DNA of 64,000 bases from the NCBI GenBank assembly GCA_027624855.1, contig JAQBTQ010000002.1, positions 124,001 to 188,000 on the forward strand. Direction: 5' to 3'. The position numbers were made by a program, and so were the translations under genes. The notes under the pieces are model-generated. The model saw only the letters and a list, made by a program, of their open reading frames with translations. It had not been told where the DNA came from and did not search any database. Below, one piece after another: positions 1 to 7,816 of the stretch; position 1 is the first letter of the stretch; each line of letters starts with the position of its first letter. Source of the DNA: Bacteroidota bacterium. Lineage in GTDB: Bacteria > Bacteroidota > Bacteroidia > Flavobacteriales_D > Sanyastnellaceae.

Positions 1-879
1 CGTGTGGAATCAATTGAAGGGGTGAACACATCCGGTGATGAGGTCAGCGCTGTGCCGGTTGGTCAGCATGCGGATGCGGGGTACTATTTGTCCACCGCAC
101 GGATGCCAGGTGGTGGTCTGGACTTGTGGTGGTTTGGTCAAAAAGCCGATGGAGTATCAACAACAACCCTCGGGATGGAACTCAAACATCGGAGGCAAGC
201 ATTGCAGGGAGCAGTGGTTACCATTCGTGAACGCGGGGGTCGGGTGGTTGCTAGTTCCAAGACGGACGCTCAAGGACGCCTCACTTTTGAGGACATTCGA
301 TTGGACGCTGCGGTGGAGGTTACGGTAGCATATTCAAACGGACAGCAATTGCCTGACGGTGTGATTTGTCATGTTTATGAAGCATGTGATGACGGATTCT
401 GTTTGAATGAGTCTTGGTCTGGTTGGAAGCGCATTCGGAGTTATCGAATGGAAGGAGGGGGCATCTTTGTTTTTGACTTGCTTCCACTTGATGCATTGAC
501 GCGTTGGCCCCGACCACCTGATTATGACGGGGCTTCGTGGCTGGATAGCGAAGGGAGTTTGAAATTGCTTTTCTCCTCAAATTCTGCGGAATTGGGTTCA
601 AATGGTCGACGTGCTTTGACCCAATGGTTGAATCAATGCGGTTGGAAACTTGAATCTTCTGGGCAATTTCACATCAGCGGATTCACCGACATGACTGGCG
701 AGGTGGTTCAAAATCATGTGCTAAGCAACAAACGCGCAATGGCGGTGGTGGAAGCGCTGAAAAGCGCAGGGGTTCAAGCGGACCAAATGAACTGGAATGG
801 TTACGGAATGGATGAAGCCGCATCGAATGAAAACGAAGCCAGAAGGGTCGAAGTAGTTTGGATCCCAAGTTTGCATTAA
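1..879 (+). CDS. OmpA-family C-terminal domain protein (5' partial)
   Basis: The reading frame is open to the left edge, so the N-terminus lies outside the window; a GTG at position 4 is not likely to be the true start. The last ~105 residues form an OmpA-like peptidoglycan-binding domain: a beta strand with LLFSSNSAEL, a GFTDMTGE segment (the usual GHTD region), then NKRAMAVVEAL and a closing ARRVEVVW strand equivalent to the family's NRRVE. Upstream there is a short Ig/carboxypeptidase-regulatory-like segment (GAVVTIRERGG...TDAQGRLTFEDI). Such proteins usually tether the outer membrane to peptidoglycan. The stop is 30 bp before panD, which appears to have its own promoter. Confident in the OmpA domain, not in the specific role. 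Confidence 0.8.
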   Translation, partial: RVESIEGVNTSGDEVSAVPVGQHADAGYYLSTARMPGGGLDLWWFGQKADGVSTTTLGMELKHRRQALQGAVVTIRERGGRVVASSKTDAQGRLTFEDIRLDAAVEVTVAYSNGQQLPDGVICHVYEACDDGFCLNESWSGWKRIRSYRMEGGGIFVFDLLPLDALTRWPRPPDYDGASWLDSEGSLKLLFSSNSAELGSNGRRALTQWLNQCGWKLESSGQFHISGFTDMTGEVVQNHVLSNKRAMAVVEALKSAGVQADQMNWNGYGMDEAASNENEARRVEVVWIPSLH

Positions 880-904
880 AGCCATTCCTGAATTCTTATT
901 TTTG
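870..904 (+). promoter_or_regulatory. Bacteroidota-type promoter of panD
   Basis: A TTTG at 870-873 and an exact TAnnTTTG box (TATTTTTG, 897-904) are separated by 23 nt, slightly long for the class. The -7 box ends only 5 nt before the panD ATG, so the transcript would start at or within a base or two of the start codon. The -33 element overlaps the end of the upstream gene. Confidence 0.55.
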
Positions 905-909
905 CGGCC

Positions 910-1263
910 ATGTTGATTACGTTATTGCGTTCGAAACTCCATCGCCTCAGGGTAACAGAAGCCGATTTGAATTACATCGGCTCAATTTCATTGGATCCAG
1001 ATTTGTTGGAGGCGGCAGGGCTTTTTGAGGGAGAAAAAGTTCAAATCGTCAACATCAACAATGGGGAGCGGTTTGAGACGTACACCATTCGGGGAGAGCG
1101 AGGCACGGGGCAAGTGGGACTCAACGGCCCAGCGGCTCGTAAGGTTCAAGTTGGGGACATCATCATTGTCATTGCTTACGCGCTAATGACTCCTGAAGAA
1201 GCGAAATCTCATCAACCGGTATTGGTTTTCCCTGATTCCGAAACGAATCGATTGAAGGCCTAA
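910..1263 (+). CDS. panD: Aspartate 1-decarboxylase
   Basis: Decarboxylates L-aspartate to beta-alanine for pantothenate and CoA synthesis in the cytoplasm. The 117-residue length is normal. The self-cleavage site is visible as Y22-I-G24-S25, where Ser25 becomes the pyruvoyl cofactor, and the NGPAAR segment supplies the conserved active-site loop. The ATG start is fixed by the canonical [13 protein letters not shown]-terminus. It is followed after 9 nt by the flippase-like membrane protein and then the heptose adenylyltransferase, so the three probably form one operon. Another CoA-pathway gene, coaX, lies at 46.7 kb. Very confident. Confidence 0.97.
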   Translation: MLITLLRSKLHRLRVTEADLNYIGSISLDPDLLEAAGLFEGEKVQIVNINNGERFETYTIRGERGTGQVGLNGPAARKVQVGDIIIVIAYALMTPEEAKSHQPVLVFPDSETNRLKA

Positions 1264-1272
1264 CTTTCCGGA

Positions 1273-2244
1273 ATGAAGATGCGGAAAATCCTCACCTACG
1301 TTTTATCGATTGGTCTGAGTGTGGCCCTCTTTTATCTAGCGTATGCGCGAATTGACAATAAAGAGGATCTCTGGAGTTTGATGAGAACAGTGCGTTGGGA
1401 GGGAGTGGCTTTGTCTTTTCTAATGGGATACTTGGCCATCGTTAGCCGAGGATTGCGATGGGAACTGTTACTGAAGCCCTTGGGCAGAGTTGCGCCCCCG
1501 GGAAGAAGGGTGAATGCGGTCATGTTTGGATATTTTGCCAATACGTTCATTCCGAGGGGAGGTGAGCTGGCGCGGTGTGCCGCACTGAATCAGACCGATG
1601 ATATTCCTGTCGATGAACTATTCGGTACTGTCATCAGCGAGCGGGTGGTCGATTTTGTTTTCCTAGGTTTATTTACACTGATCGCCCTGCTGGGCAATTC
1701 AAATGCATTTATGGCTTTCATTTCGAATGCAACGATGCCAGACCAAAAGGTCATTGTGGCAGGGTTGATTGTATTTACGTTCATCATTGGCTTGCTTGTG
1801 GCCTTTCGCAAAGCGTTGATGCGACTTTCAATTTTTGAGAAAGTATCTGGGTTTCTCAAGGGGGTTTGGAGCGGATTGAATAGCATTCGGAAGATGGAGC
1901 GCAGGTGGCTGTTCTTGACCCATACGTTGTTTATATGGAGCATGTATTTCTTGATGGCATGGGTCATCATTCGGTCCTTTGAAGATGCAGGAGGAATGCA
2001 TATTGTGGAGGGCATGTTCATTGTTGTGGCAGGCGGATTTGGCATGATCATACCCGCTCAAGGAGGAGCGGGTTCGTATCAATTTGCGGTCATGTCTGGT
2101 TTTGTAGCCTTAGGTTATCAAGAAGAGATGGGAATGGCCATTGGAAACGTGATTTGGTTTACCCAGACGGCCATGATCATCATCATGGGAGGGTTGGCTT
2201 ATTTGATGTTATTCCGGTATCGAATGAAAAAAAATCGGACATGA
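1273..2244 (+). CDS. Lysylphosphatidylglycerol synthase TM-region family protein
   Basis: An integral membrane protein of 323 residues with about eight hydrophobic segments and no soluble domain. It matches the LPG_synthase_TM (UPF0104) family through the early SRGLRWELLL stretch, the FGYFANTFIPRGGELARC motif and a late PAQGGAGSYQFAV motif. Family members relate to the flippase half of MprF, but no lysyl-transferase domain is present here, so substrate and role are unknown; lipid or polyprenyl-sugar translocation is an inference. Its stop codon overlaps the next gene's ATG (ATGA), which suggests translational coupling to the heptose adenylyltransferase. Confidence 0.85.
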   Translation: MKMRKILTYVLSIGLSVALFYLAYARIDNKEDLWSLMRTVRWEGVALSFLMGYLAIVSRGLRWELLLKPLGRVAPPGRRVNAVMFGYFANTFIPRGGELARCAALNQTDDIPVDELFGTVISERVVDFVFLGLFTLIALLGNSNAFMAFISNATMPDQKVIVAGLIVFTFIIGLLVAFRKALMRLSIFEKVSGFLKGVWSGLNSIRKMERRWLFLTHTLFIWSMYFLMAWVIIRSFEDAGGMHIVEGMFIVVAGGFGMIIPAQGGAGSYQFAVMSGFVALGYQEEMGMAIGNVIWFTQTAMIIIMGGLAYLMLFRYRMKKNRT

Positions 2245-2735
2245 ACCAATCAATGCTCAGTCCAGATCAATCAGCCATTCTCAACGACTGGCGAAAAGCA
2301 GGAGAGGTGATAGCATTCACCAATGGCGTTTTTGATTTGTTGCATGCGGGCCACGTGACTTATTTGGCGAAAGCAAAGGCCATGTGTGATCGACTGGTAG
2401 TGGGTCTGAATTCGGACGCCAGTGTCAAGACGCTCGGCAAAGGCCCCAATCGTCCCATCAATCCAGAACAAGACCGCAAAGTCGTCCTAGAGGCGCTGAG
2501 ATGTGTTGATTTGGTGCTGATTTTCGAGGATTCAACACCGGCACAGTTGATTGAAGCCATTCAACCTCAGCTGTTGATCAAAGGAGGAGATTATGATCCT
2601 GATTGCACGATCGAGACGGATGCGCGTTACATCGTCGGTTCCAAAATGGTGCGTGAATCCGGAGGAACGGTGACGGTGATTCCATTGCTTCCGGGAAGAT
2701 CAACAACGGGAATGATAAAAAAAAGCCAGGGATGA
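2241..2735 (+). CDS. rfaE2: D-glycero-beta-D-manno-heptose 1-phosphate adenylyltransferase
   Basis: Transfers AMP to heptose-1-phosphate, giving ADP-heptose for the LPS inner core. It corresponds to the C-terminal half of HldE as a stand-alone protein of 164 residues. The nucleotidyltransferase signature is clear: FTNGVFDLLHAGHVTYL with HxGH at residues 35-38, and a KGGDYDPD segment downstream. I chose the ATG at 2241 because it overlaps the previous stop by 4 nt and gives a family-length protein; an upstream in-frame start would lie inside the preceding gene. The kinase half is not in the window. The stop codon sits in the loop of the downstream terminator. Confidence 0.92.
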   Translation: MNQSMLSPDQSAILNDWRKAGEVIAFTNGVFDLLHAGHVTYLAKAKAMCDRLVVGLNSDASVKTLGKGPNRPINPEQDRKVVLEALRCVDLVLIFEDSTPAQLIEAIQPQLLIKGGDYDPDCTIETDARYIVGSKMVRESGGTVTVIPLLPGRSTTGMIKKSQG

Positions 2736-2747
2736 CCTGGCTTTTTT
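2717..2747. terminator. Bidirectional intrinsic terminator (rfaE2 / accC)
   Basis: An AAGCCAGG / CCTGGCTT stem flanked by eight A on the left and six T on the right works on both strands, between convergent rfaE2 and accC. The TGA of rfaE2 (2733-2735) lies in the hairpin loop. Confidence 0.85.
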
Positions 2748-2766
2748 GAATCTTTCTGGATGGAGT

Positions 2767-4101
2767 CTAAACGGTTTCTTCTTCCATGAATTTGGTAGTA
2801 AAGTCACCGCTTCGAAAACGTTCATGTCGCATCAGGCGCTGATGAAACGGGATGGTCGTTTTAACTCCTTCAATGACATACTCATCGAGTGCTCGCTGCA
2901 TTTTCAAAATCGCTTCCTCCCTTGTTTGAGCAACGACGATGAGCTTAGAAATCATTGAGTCATAATAAGGGGGGATCTGATAGCCAGCGTACACATGGGT
3001 ATCAAGCCGAACACCATGACCACCTGGAGAATGATAATCGGTGATGCGGCCAGGGCATGGAGCGAAATTGCGATCCGGGTCTTCTGCGTTGATTCTGCAC
3101 TGAATCGCATGCATTTGCGGGTAGTAATTCTTCCCGCTGATGTTTTCTCCGGCGGCCAACTTGATTTGTTCCTTGATCAAATCGTAGTTGACGACTTCCT
3201 CCGTGATGGTATGCTCAACTTGGATCCTCGTATTCATTTCCATGAAATAAAAATCGCGGTTCGCATCCACTAAAAACTCAACTGTTCCTACCCCTTCGTA
3301 TTTAACGGCCTCGGCTGCTTTGATGGCTGCTTTACCCATTTTTTCACGAAGCTTATCCGTCATGTATGGCGAGGGTGTCTCCTCAACCAATTTTTGATGC
3401 CGTCGTTGGATGGAACAGTCCCGTTCTGACAAGTGACAGGCCTTTCCACGCTGGTCGGCAGCAATTTGGATTTCGATGTGACGTGGCTCTACAACGAATT
3501 TCTCCATGTACATTCCGTCGTTTCCGAACGCAGCACCAGCTTCTCTTCGAGTTGATTCCCAACCTTCAGCCAATTCTTCAGGATCATTGCAGACCTGCAT
3601 GCCCTTCCCGCCACCTCCAGCAGTGGCTTTTAACATGACAGGATAACCAATTTTCTTGGCAATTTTCTTGGCTTGGTCCAAGCTTTCCAAGATGCCCTCG
3701 TTTCCGGGGATGGTTGGAACACCGGCAGCTTTCATGGTGGCTTTGGCAGAGGCCTTATCACCCATTGCTTCGATCATGGCCGGGCTTGCACCGATGAATT
3801 TGATTTGATTCTCTGCACAGATGCGCGAGAATTCTGCATTTTCAGATAAGAACCCATAACCAGGGTGAATGGCATCTGCATTCGTGATTTCAGCCGCGGC
3901 AATGATTTTGGGGATGGCGAGATAGGAATCCACACTTCTTGGTGGGCCAATGCAAACCGCTTCGTCGGCAAATCGCACATGCAAGCTATCTGCATCCGCG
4001 GTTGAATAAACAGCGACAGTCTTGATGCCCATTTCCTTGCACGTGCGAATGACGCGTAACGCGATTTCGCCTCGGTTGGCAATCAGGATTTTCTTAAACA
4101 T
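2767..4101 (-). CDS. accC: Acetyl-CoA carboxylase, biotin carboxylase subunit
   Basis: ATP-dependent carboxylation of biotin on AccB, the first step of malonyl-CoA synthesis. At 444 residues it has normal length. An N-terminal pre-ATP-grasp region ([16 protein letters not shown]) is followed by the ATP-grasp glycine loop [12 protein letters not shown] and the catalytic segment [16 protein letters not shown]. It starts 11 nt after accB on the same strand and is probably cotranscribed with it. The carboxyltransferase genes accA/accD are not in the window. Confidence 0.97.
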   Translation of the reverse strand: MFKKILIANRGEIALRVIRTCKEMGIKTVAVYSTADADSLHVRFADEAVCIGPPRSVDSYLAIPKIIAAAEITNADAIHPGYGFLSENAEFSRICAENQIKFIGASPAMIEAMGDKASAKATMKAAGVPTIPGNEGILESLDQAKKIAKKIGYPVMLKATAGGGGKGMQVCNDPEELAEGWESTRREAGAAFGNDGMYMEKFVVEPRHIEIQIAADQRGKACHLSERDCSIQRRHQKLVEETPSPYMTDKLREKMGKAAIKAAEAVKYEGVGTVEFLVDANRDFYFMEMNTRIQVEHTITEEVVNYDLIKEQIKLAAGENISGKNYYPQMHAIQCRINAEDPDRNFAPCPGRITDYHSPGGHGVRLDTHVYAGYQIPPYYDSMISKLIVVAQTREEAILKMQRALDEYVIEGVKTTIPFHQRLMRHERFRSGDFTTKFMEEETV

Positions 4102-4112
4102 GGTGAGGATGT

Positions 4113-4616
4113 TTATGATGGATCCACCAAAAACAGCGGCTGATCATATTCCACAGGGCTGTTATCATCAACCAAAATCTTTACGATTTTGCCGCTGAGT
4201 TCCGATTCAATTTCATTGAAAAGCTTCATGGCTTCAATGACGCAAAGGGTATCCCCCACTTTGACGGAGTTGCCTACTTCAACAAAAGGATCCTTGTCCG
4301 GCGACGATCGACGATAAAATGTACCAATCATTGGAGATTTGACCGTGATGTAATTGTCGGCGTTTTCTGCTGCTTTTGGAGCAGCATCGGCTGCGGGTTG
4401 CGGGGCAGGAGCTGGTACAGCTGCAACCATAGGAGCGCTAGGCACAGCAGCGACTGGCATAGGGACCTGGATGGTTGCTTCCGAGAGCACCTCACCTTTC
4501 TTTTTAGGCATTTCAGATTTGATGGTAATCTTGAAATCCTTTTTTTCAATTTCAACCTCGGTCACTCCCGCTTTTGCGATGAATTTGATGAGGTCTTGAA
4601 TTTCATTAATGGTCAT
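4113..4616 (-). CDS. accB: Acetyl-CoA carboxylase biotin carboxyl carrier protein
   Basis: A 167-residue carrier that shuttles carboxybiotin between AccC and the carboxyltransferase. It has an N-terminal helical part, an Ala/Pro-rich linker (about residues 50-85) and a C-terminal biotinyl domain with EAMKLFNEI, where Lys131 should be biotinylated. The order fabH-accB-accC keeps fatty-acid initiation enzymes together. A TAnnTTTG box 20 nt upstream gives accB-accC a likely promoter of their own. Confidence 0.96.
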   Translation of the reverse strand: MTINEIQDLIKFIAKAGVTEVEIEKKDFKITIKSEMPKKKGEVLSEATIQVPMPVAAVPSAPMVAAVPAPAPQPAADAAPKAAENADNYITVKSPMIGTFYRRSSPDKDPFVEVGNSVKVGDTLCVIEAMKLFNEIESELSGKIVKILVDDNSPVEYDQPLFLVDPS

Positions 4617-4636
4617 GTTGATGACGATTTAGTGGG

Positions 4637-4644
4637 CAAATTTA
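4637..4644 (-). promoter_or_regulatory. -7 promoter box of accB-accC
   Basis: Exact TAnnTTTG (TAAATTTG on the minus strand) in the 62-bp fabH-accB gap, ending 20 nt before the accB ATG. No good -33 TTTG is visible. Confidence 0.45.
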
Positions 4645-4678
4645 ATGTGTTTTTGGCAGTTGGTCGCCTCGGGGCCTT

Positions 4679-5662
4679 TCAACTGTTGTATGCCCATTGC
4701 AGATATACTGCACCCCAGGTAAATCCTCCTCCAAAAGCTGCGAGGATGATGTTGTCCCCTGCATGGAGCTTTGATTCCCAATCCCTGAGGCATAAAGGAA
4801 TGGTTGCCGCAGTGGTGTTTCCATACTTCTGTATGTTAATCATTACCTTTTCTGCTGGCAGCCCCATTCGCCGTTGGGTTGCGTCAATGATTCGCAAATT
4901 GGCTTGGTGAGGCACGAGCCAGGCTACATCTTCTGGAGCCAAGTTGTTTTTCTGCATGATCTCATAGCTGACGTCTGCCATGCCTTTGACAGCAGCCTTA
5001 AAAACGGGTTGTCCATCTTGATAAATGAAATGCTCTCGGGCGTCAACGGTTTCATGAGTTGGCGGATAAAGTGAGCCTCCGGCCTTTTGTCGTAGATAAT
5101 TGGCTCCACTCCCATCAACATGCAACTGGTGATCGATTACGCCGTACTCTTCTGAGGGTTCTAACAGCACAGCGGCTGCTCCATCGCCGAAAAGGATGCA
5201 AGTGGTTCTATCCGTGTAATCAATGATCGAACTCATCTTGTCAGCACCAACAATGATGACTTTTTTGTACTGGCCACTTTCAACGAATTTGGCTCCTGTA
5301 GTGAGCGCAAAAATGAATCCTGAGCACGCCGCGCTCAAGTCATATCCCCAGGAGTTGGTGGCTCCTACTTTATCTGCAATCAAGTTAGCAGTAGCAGGAA
5401 AATGCATGTCCGCTGTAACCGTTGCGCAGATAATTAGATCAATTTCTGTTGCGGCAATTCCTCGTTTTTCTAACAGCTCTTTGACTGCTTCGGCTCCCAA
5501 ATCTGAGGTTGCCTTGGTCGGATCTTTTAAAATCCTACGTTCTTCAATTCCGGTTCGGGATCGTATCCACTCATCATTCGTGTCAACCATTTTTTCCAAA
5601 TCGGCATTGGTCAACACATCATCGGGTAAGTATCCCGCTACAGCAGTAATGGCAGCTCGCAT
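4679..5662 (-). CDS. fabH: 3-oxoacyl-ACP synthase III
   Basis: Condenses acetyl-CoA (or a branched starter) with malonyl-ACP to begin fatty-acid synthesis. From the ATG at 5662 the protein has 327 residues, normal for FabH, and begins MRAAITAVAGYLPD as expected; the frame runs further upstream, but that part would be an atypical extension. The Cys-His-Asn triad is visible: Cys113 in DLSAACSGF, His252 in VPHQANLR and Asn282 in KYGNTTAA. A GGAGA stretch directly precedes the start. It lies downstream of the rpmF terminator and upstream of accB. Confidence 0.95.
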   Translation of the reverse strand: MRAAITAVAGYLPDDVLTNADLEKMVDTNDEWIRSRTGIEERRILKDPTKATSDLGAEAVKELLEKRGIAATEIDLIICATVTADMHFPATANLIADKVGATNSWGYDLSAACSGFIFALTTGAKFVESGQYKKVIIVGADKMSSIIDYTDRTTCILFGDGAAAVLLEPSEEYGVIDHQLHVDGSGANYLRQKAGGSLYPPTHETVDAREHFIYQDGQPVFKAAVKGMADVSYEIMQKNNLAPEDVAWLVPHQANLRIIDATQRRMGLPAEKVMINIQKYGNTTAATIPLCLRDWESKLHAGDNIILAAFGGGFTWGAVYLQWAYNS

Positions 5663-5778
5663 TCTCCGTTTCGTTTTGGTTTCGAATAGCCGGTAAAGAT
5701 AGCCCCTGCATTCATGCCATTTCGGGTAAGTTTTCCTGTATTCATCAAAGAATTGTGGATGAATTGACCATTTCAACC

Positions 5779-5806
5779 AAAAAAAGGAAGCGCAATGCTT
5801 CCTTTT
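5779..5806 (-). terminator. Terminator of the DUF177-rpmF operon
   Basis: On the minus strand, GGAAGC-ATTGC-GCTTCC is followed by seven T. It lies about 50 nt after the rpmF stop and before fabH, separating the two transcription units. Confidence 0.75.
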
Positions 5807-5854
5807 CTTTCGCAGATTCCATTGAATGGAATCATCAGACATCAAGTTTGTTTT

Positions 5855-6043
5855 CTACGCCTCTTCCTTTTCCATCACCACTTTCCCTTTGTAGTAGAGT
5901 TTCCCCTCATGCCAATGGGCGCGGTGAAATAGATGAGGCTGTCCTGTTGTCGGACAAGCCGATACTTGAGGAGCAGTCAGTGCATCATGTGTCCGGCGCT
6001 TTCGCGTCCGGGCTTTGCTTTGGCGTCGTTTGGGATGTGCCAT
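5855..6043 (-). CDS. rpmF: 50S ribosomal protein bL32
   Basis: A 62-residue basic ribosomal protein starting [19 protein letters not shown], the typical bL32 opening. Cysteines of the zinc motif are largely absent: only one Cys (SACPTTG) is seen, so this is a C-minus-like form. It lies 7 nt after the DUF177 gene; the DUF177-rpmF pair is widely conserved in bacteria. Confidence 0.95.
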   Translation of the reverse strand: MAHPKRRQSKARTRKRRTHDALTAPQVSACPTTGQPHLFHRAHWHEGKLYYKGKVVMEKEEA

Positions 6044-6050
6044 GGTGTTT

Positions 6051-6602
6051 TTATTTCAAGTCTTTCAATGCGTTCCAACGTGGGTCTATTCCATCATTCT
6101 CATCATTTCCTTCTTCATTCGACAAACCCTGACTGTCAGATGAATTTCCCGGGTTTCCAACCAAATACTTCGTTACGGTAGAATCGCACAAGGCGTCTTG
6201 CTCGTGCAAACGCCTCGAAGGCAGATGCAAATGAATCCATTCGAACAGTGGTTGACTGAGGTCCAATTCATGGCATTCAGGCCCCAATGTCCAAATATCG
6301 TCTTCGGTATTGGTGGCTTCTCCCAGTTGAACAATCAATCGTTCTTGGAAAGAAATTTGAATTGTGACATCTTCTAAACACCGATCACAAGGGAGAATGG
6401 CCTCACCCGTGAAGGTGATTTTACAATCCAACTTGGAACCAAGTTTATCCAGTATCACGCCAGCCGTACCTCGAATTTCGTCGGTCTCGGATGAAGGAAA
6501 AGAATCAAAGAACAAAGAATCCACCTCCATTTGGAAGTCGTGCTGACCGGGCTTTAGTCCCACGAATGGGATTCGAAAGGGTGCCAAGTGATCCACTACC
6601 AC
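6051..6602 (-). CDS. DUF177 (YceD-like) protein
   Basis: About 183 residues, with [19 protein letters not shown] at the N-terminus and the [10 protein letters not shown] cysteine pair typical of DUF177/YceD. This family is linked to rRNA maturation or ribosome assembly (known for relatives; not shown here). The first in-frame ATG (6665) lies upstream of a near-perfect promoter at 6619-6650, so translation must begin later. GTG at 6602, or GTG at 6596, are the plausible starts. Cotranscribed with rpmF. Confidence 0.85.
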   Translation of the reverse strand: MVVDHLAPFRIPFVGLKPGQHDFQMEVDSLFFDSFPSSETDEIRGTAGVILDKLGSKLDCKITFTGEAILPCDRCLEDVTIQISFQERLIVQLGEATNTEDDIWTLGPECHELDLSQPLFEWIHLHLPSRRLHEQDALCDSTVTKYLVGNPGNSSDSQGLSNEEGNDENDGIDPRWNALKDLK

Positions 6603-6618
6603 CTCATTTTGGGGAGGG

Positions 6619-6650
6619 CAAAGGTAGTCAGAACAATCCGGTTGAGCAAA
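6619..6650 (-). promoter_or_regulatory. Bacteroidota promoter of DUF177-rpmF
   Basis: On the minus strand TTTG (6647-6650), a 20-nt spacer and TACCTTTG (6619-6626) match the Bacteroidota consensus at every fixed base. It sits between pdxA and the DUF177 gene and rules out the upstream ATG at 6665 as the start. Confidence 0.75.
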
Positions 6651-6701
6651 TCTGCATCGAATCAATCAAAACCATTGCCAATTCAAGGTTTGGGAGTGTT
6701 A

Positions 6702-7766
6702 TTACCGCTCTTTGCGACGCGGCATTTCAACTTTCAACGGATTTTCGGTGAGGTTACGGTGTTCTATTCGATTGAAACGAACGTCGCGTGCGAGATAAAT
6801 GGCCGATCGAAGTGAATCAGGATTGGAAAGTCCTTTCCCAGCAATATCGAATCCTGTCCCGTGATCAGGGCTGGTTCTTACAATGGGCAAACCCGCCGTG
6901 AAATTGACACCATTTCCAAAGCTCAAGGCTTTGAAAGGTCCCAAGCCTTGATCGTGATACATGGCTAGGACCCCATCGAATTGTTTGTGCGCTCCCGAAC
7001 CAAAAAAGCCATCCGCAGGATAAGGTCCCATAGCCAAGCAGTTTTCACCGTTGATTTCACGGATGGCAGGTGTGATGACGTTTTTTTCTTCGTCGCCCAT
7101 CAATCCGTTATCACTCGCATGTGGATTTAATCCCAGAATTGCAATCCGCGGCATCGCAATGCCAAAATCTCGAATTAACGAATCCCGCATCAGCCGGGCC
7201 TTTTTGAGTATGGTCTCTTTGGAAAGGAGTGAGGAGACGTCCTTTAATGCGACGTGCCCAGTGCACATTCCTACCCGCAAAGAACCCGATACCAATAGCA
7301 TCAAGACCTCATTCACATTGGCAAAATCAGCCAGGAATTCGGTGTGGCCGGGATGTTTGAACGACCCCATGCGCATCGCTTCTTTGTGGATTGGAAGGGT
7401 CACCAATACATCAACCTTGGTGCTTGCTAGGTCGTTTACAACCATTTCCAGTGACTGCATCGCAAACGCGCCAGCTTCAGATTGCACCTCTCCCCACTTG
7501 ATGGTCCAGGGCAATTCTTGAATTTCGACGACATTCAACTGGTCGGGCTTTGCGTCATCTGCAGATGCAATGACATTCCATTCCAGCTCAGTTTCTTTTG
7601 CGCATTCACATGCCGCCTCGACGAGGTTGGCCGTTGCATACAATACAGGTGTTGCTTCTCGAAACATCCTGTTATCAGAGAACACTTTGACAAGTGTCTC
7701 AACACCGATTCCGTTGGGATCTCCGCAACTGAATCCGATGGTTGTTGGTTTTTTTTTGGAAGCCAT
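6702..7766 (-). CDS. pdxA: 4-hydroxythreonine-4-phosphate dehydrogenase
   Basis: NAD-dependent oxidation of 4-phosphohydroxy-L-threonine in DXP-dependent pyridoxal phosphate synthesis. The 354-residue protein carries GDPNGIGVE near the N-terminus and the metal-binding histidines in LPIHKEAMR, GLNPHAS and YHDQGLGPFK. The ATG at 7766 gives MASKKKP; a TTG four codons upstream overlaps the -7 promoter box, so it is unlikely to be used. Codons 4-6 are AAA AAA AAA, part of a nine-A run that could slip. Confidence 0.95.
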   Translation of the reverse strand: MASKKKPTTIGFSCGDPNGIGVETLVKVFSDNRMFREATPVLYATANLVEAACECAKETELEWNVIASADDAKPDQLNVVEIQELPWTIKWGEVQSEAGAFAMQSLEMVVNDLASTKVDVLVTLPIHKEAMRMGSFKHPGHTEFLADFANVNEVLMLLVSGSLRVGMCTGHVALKDVSSLLSKETILKKARLMRDSLIRDFGIAMPRIAILGLNPHASDNGLMGDEEKNVITPAIREINGENCLAMGPYPADGFFGSGAHKQFDGVLAMYHDQGLGPFKALSFGNGVNFTAGLPIVRTSPDHGTGFDIAGKGLSNPDSLRSAIYLARDVRFNRIEHRNLTENPLKVEMPRRKER

Positions 7767-7775
7767 TTGAGCTTT

Positions 7776-7783
7776 CAAAGTTA
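7776..7783 (-). promoter_or_regulatory. -7 promoter box of pdxA
   Basis: Exact TAnnTTTG (TAACTTTG on the minus strand), ending 9 nt before the pdxA ATG. This predicts a leader of only a few nucleotides. The -33 region is weak. Confidence 0.5.
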
Positions 7784-7816
7784 ACAGATGGCTTCCTTGT
7801 CCTAACTTGCATCAAG

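Noticed and set aside
6603-6665. ATG start at 6665 for the DUF177 gene
   Set aside because: A near-perfect promoter (6619-6650) lies between it and the rest of the gene, so the ATG would not be transcribed from it, and the peptide is unlike the family.
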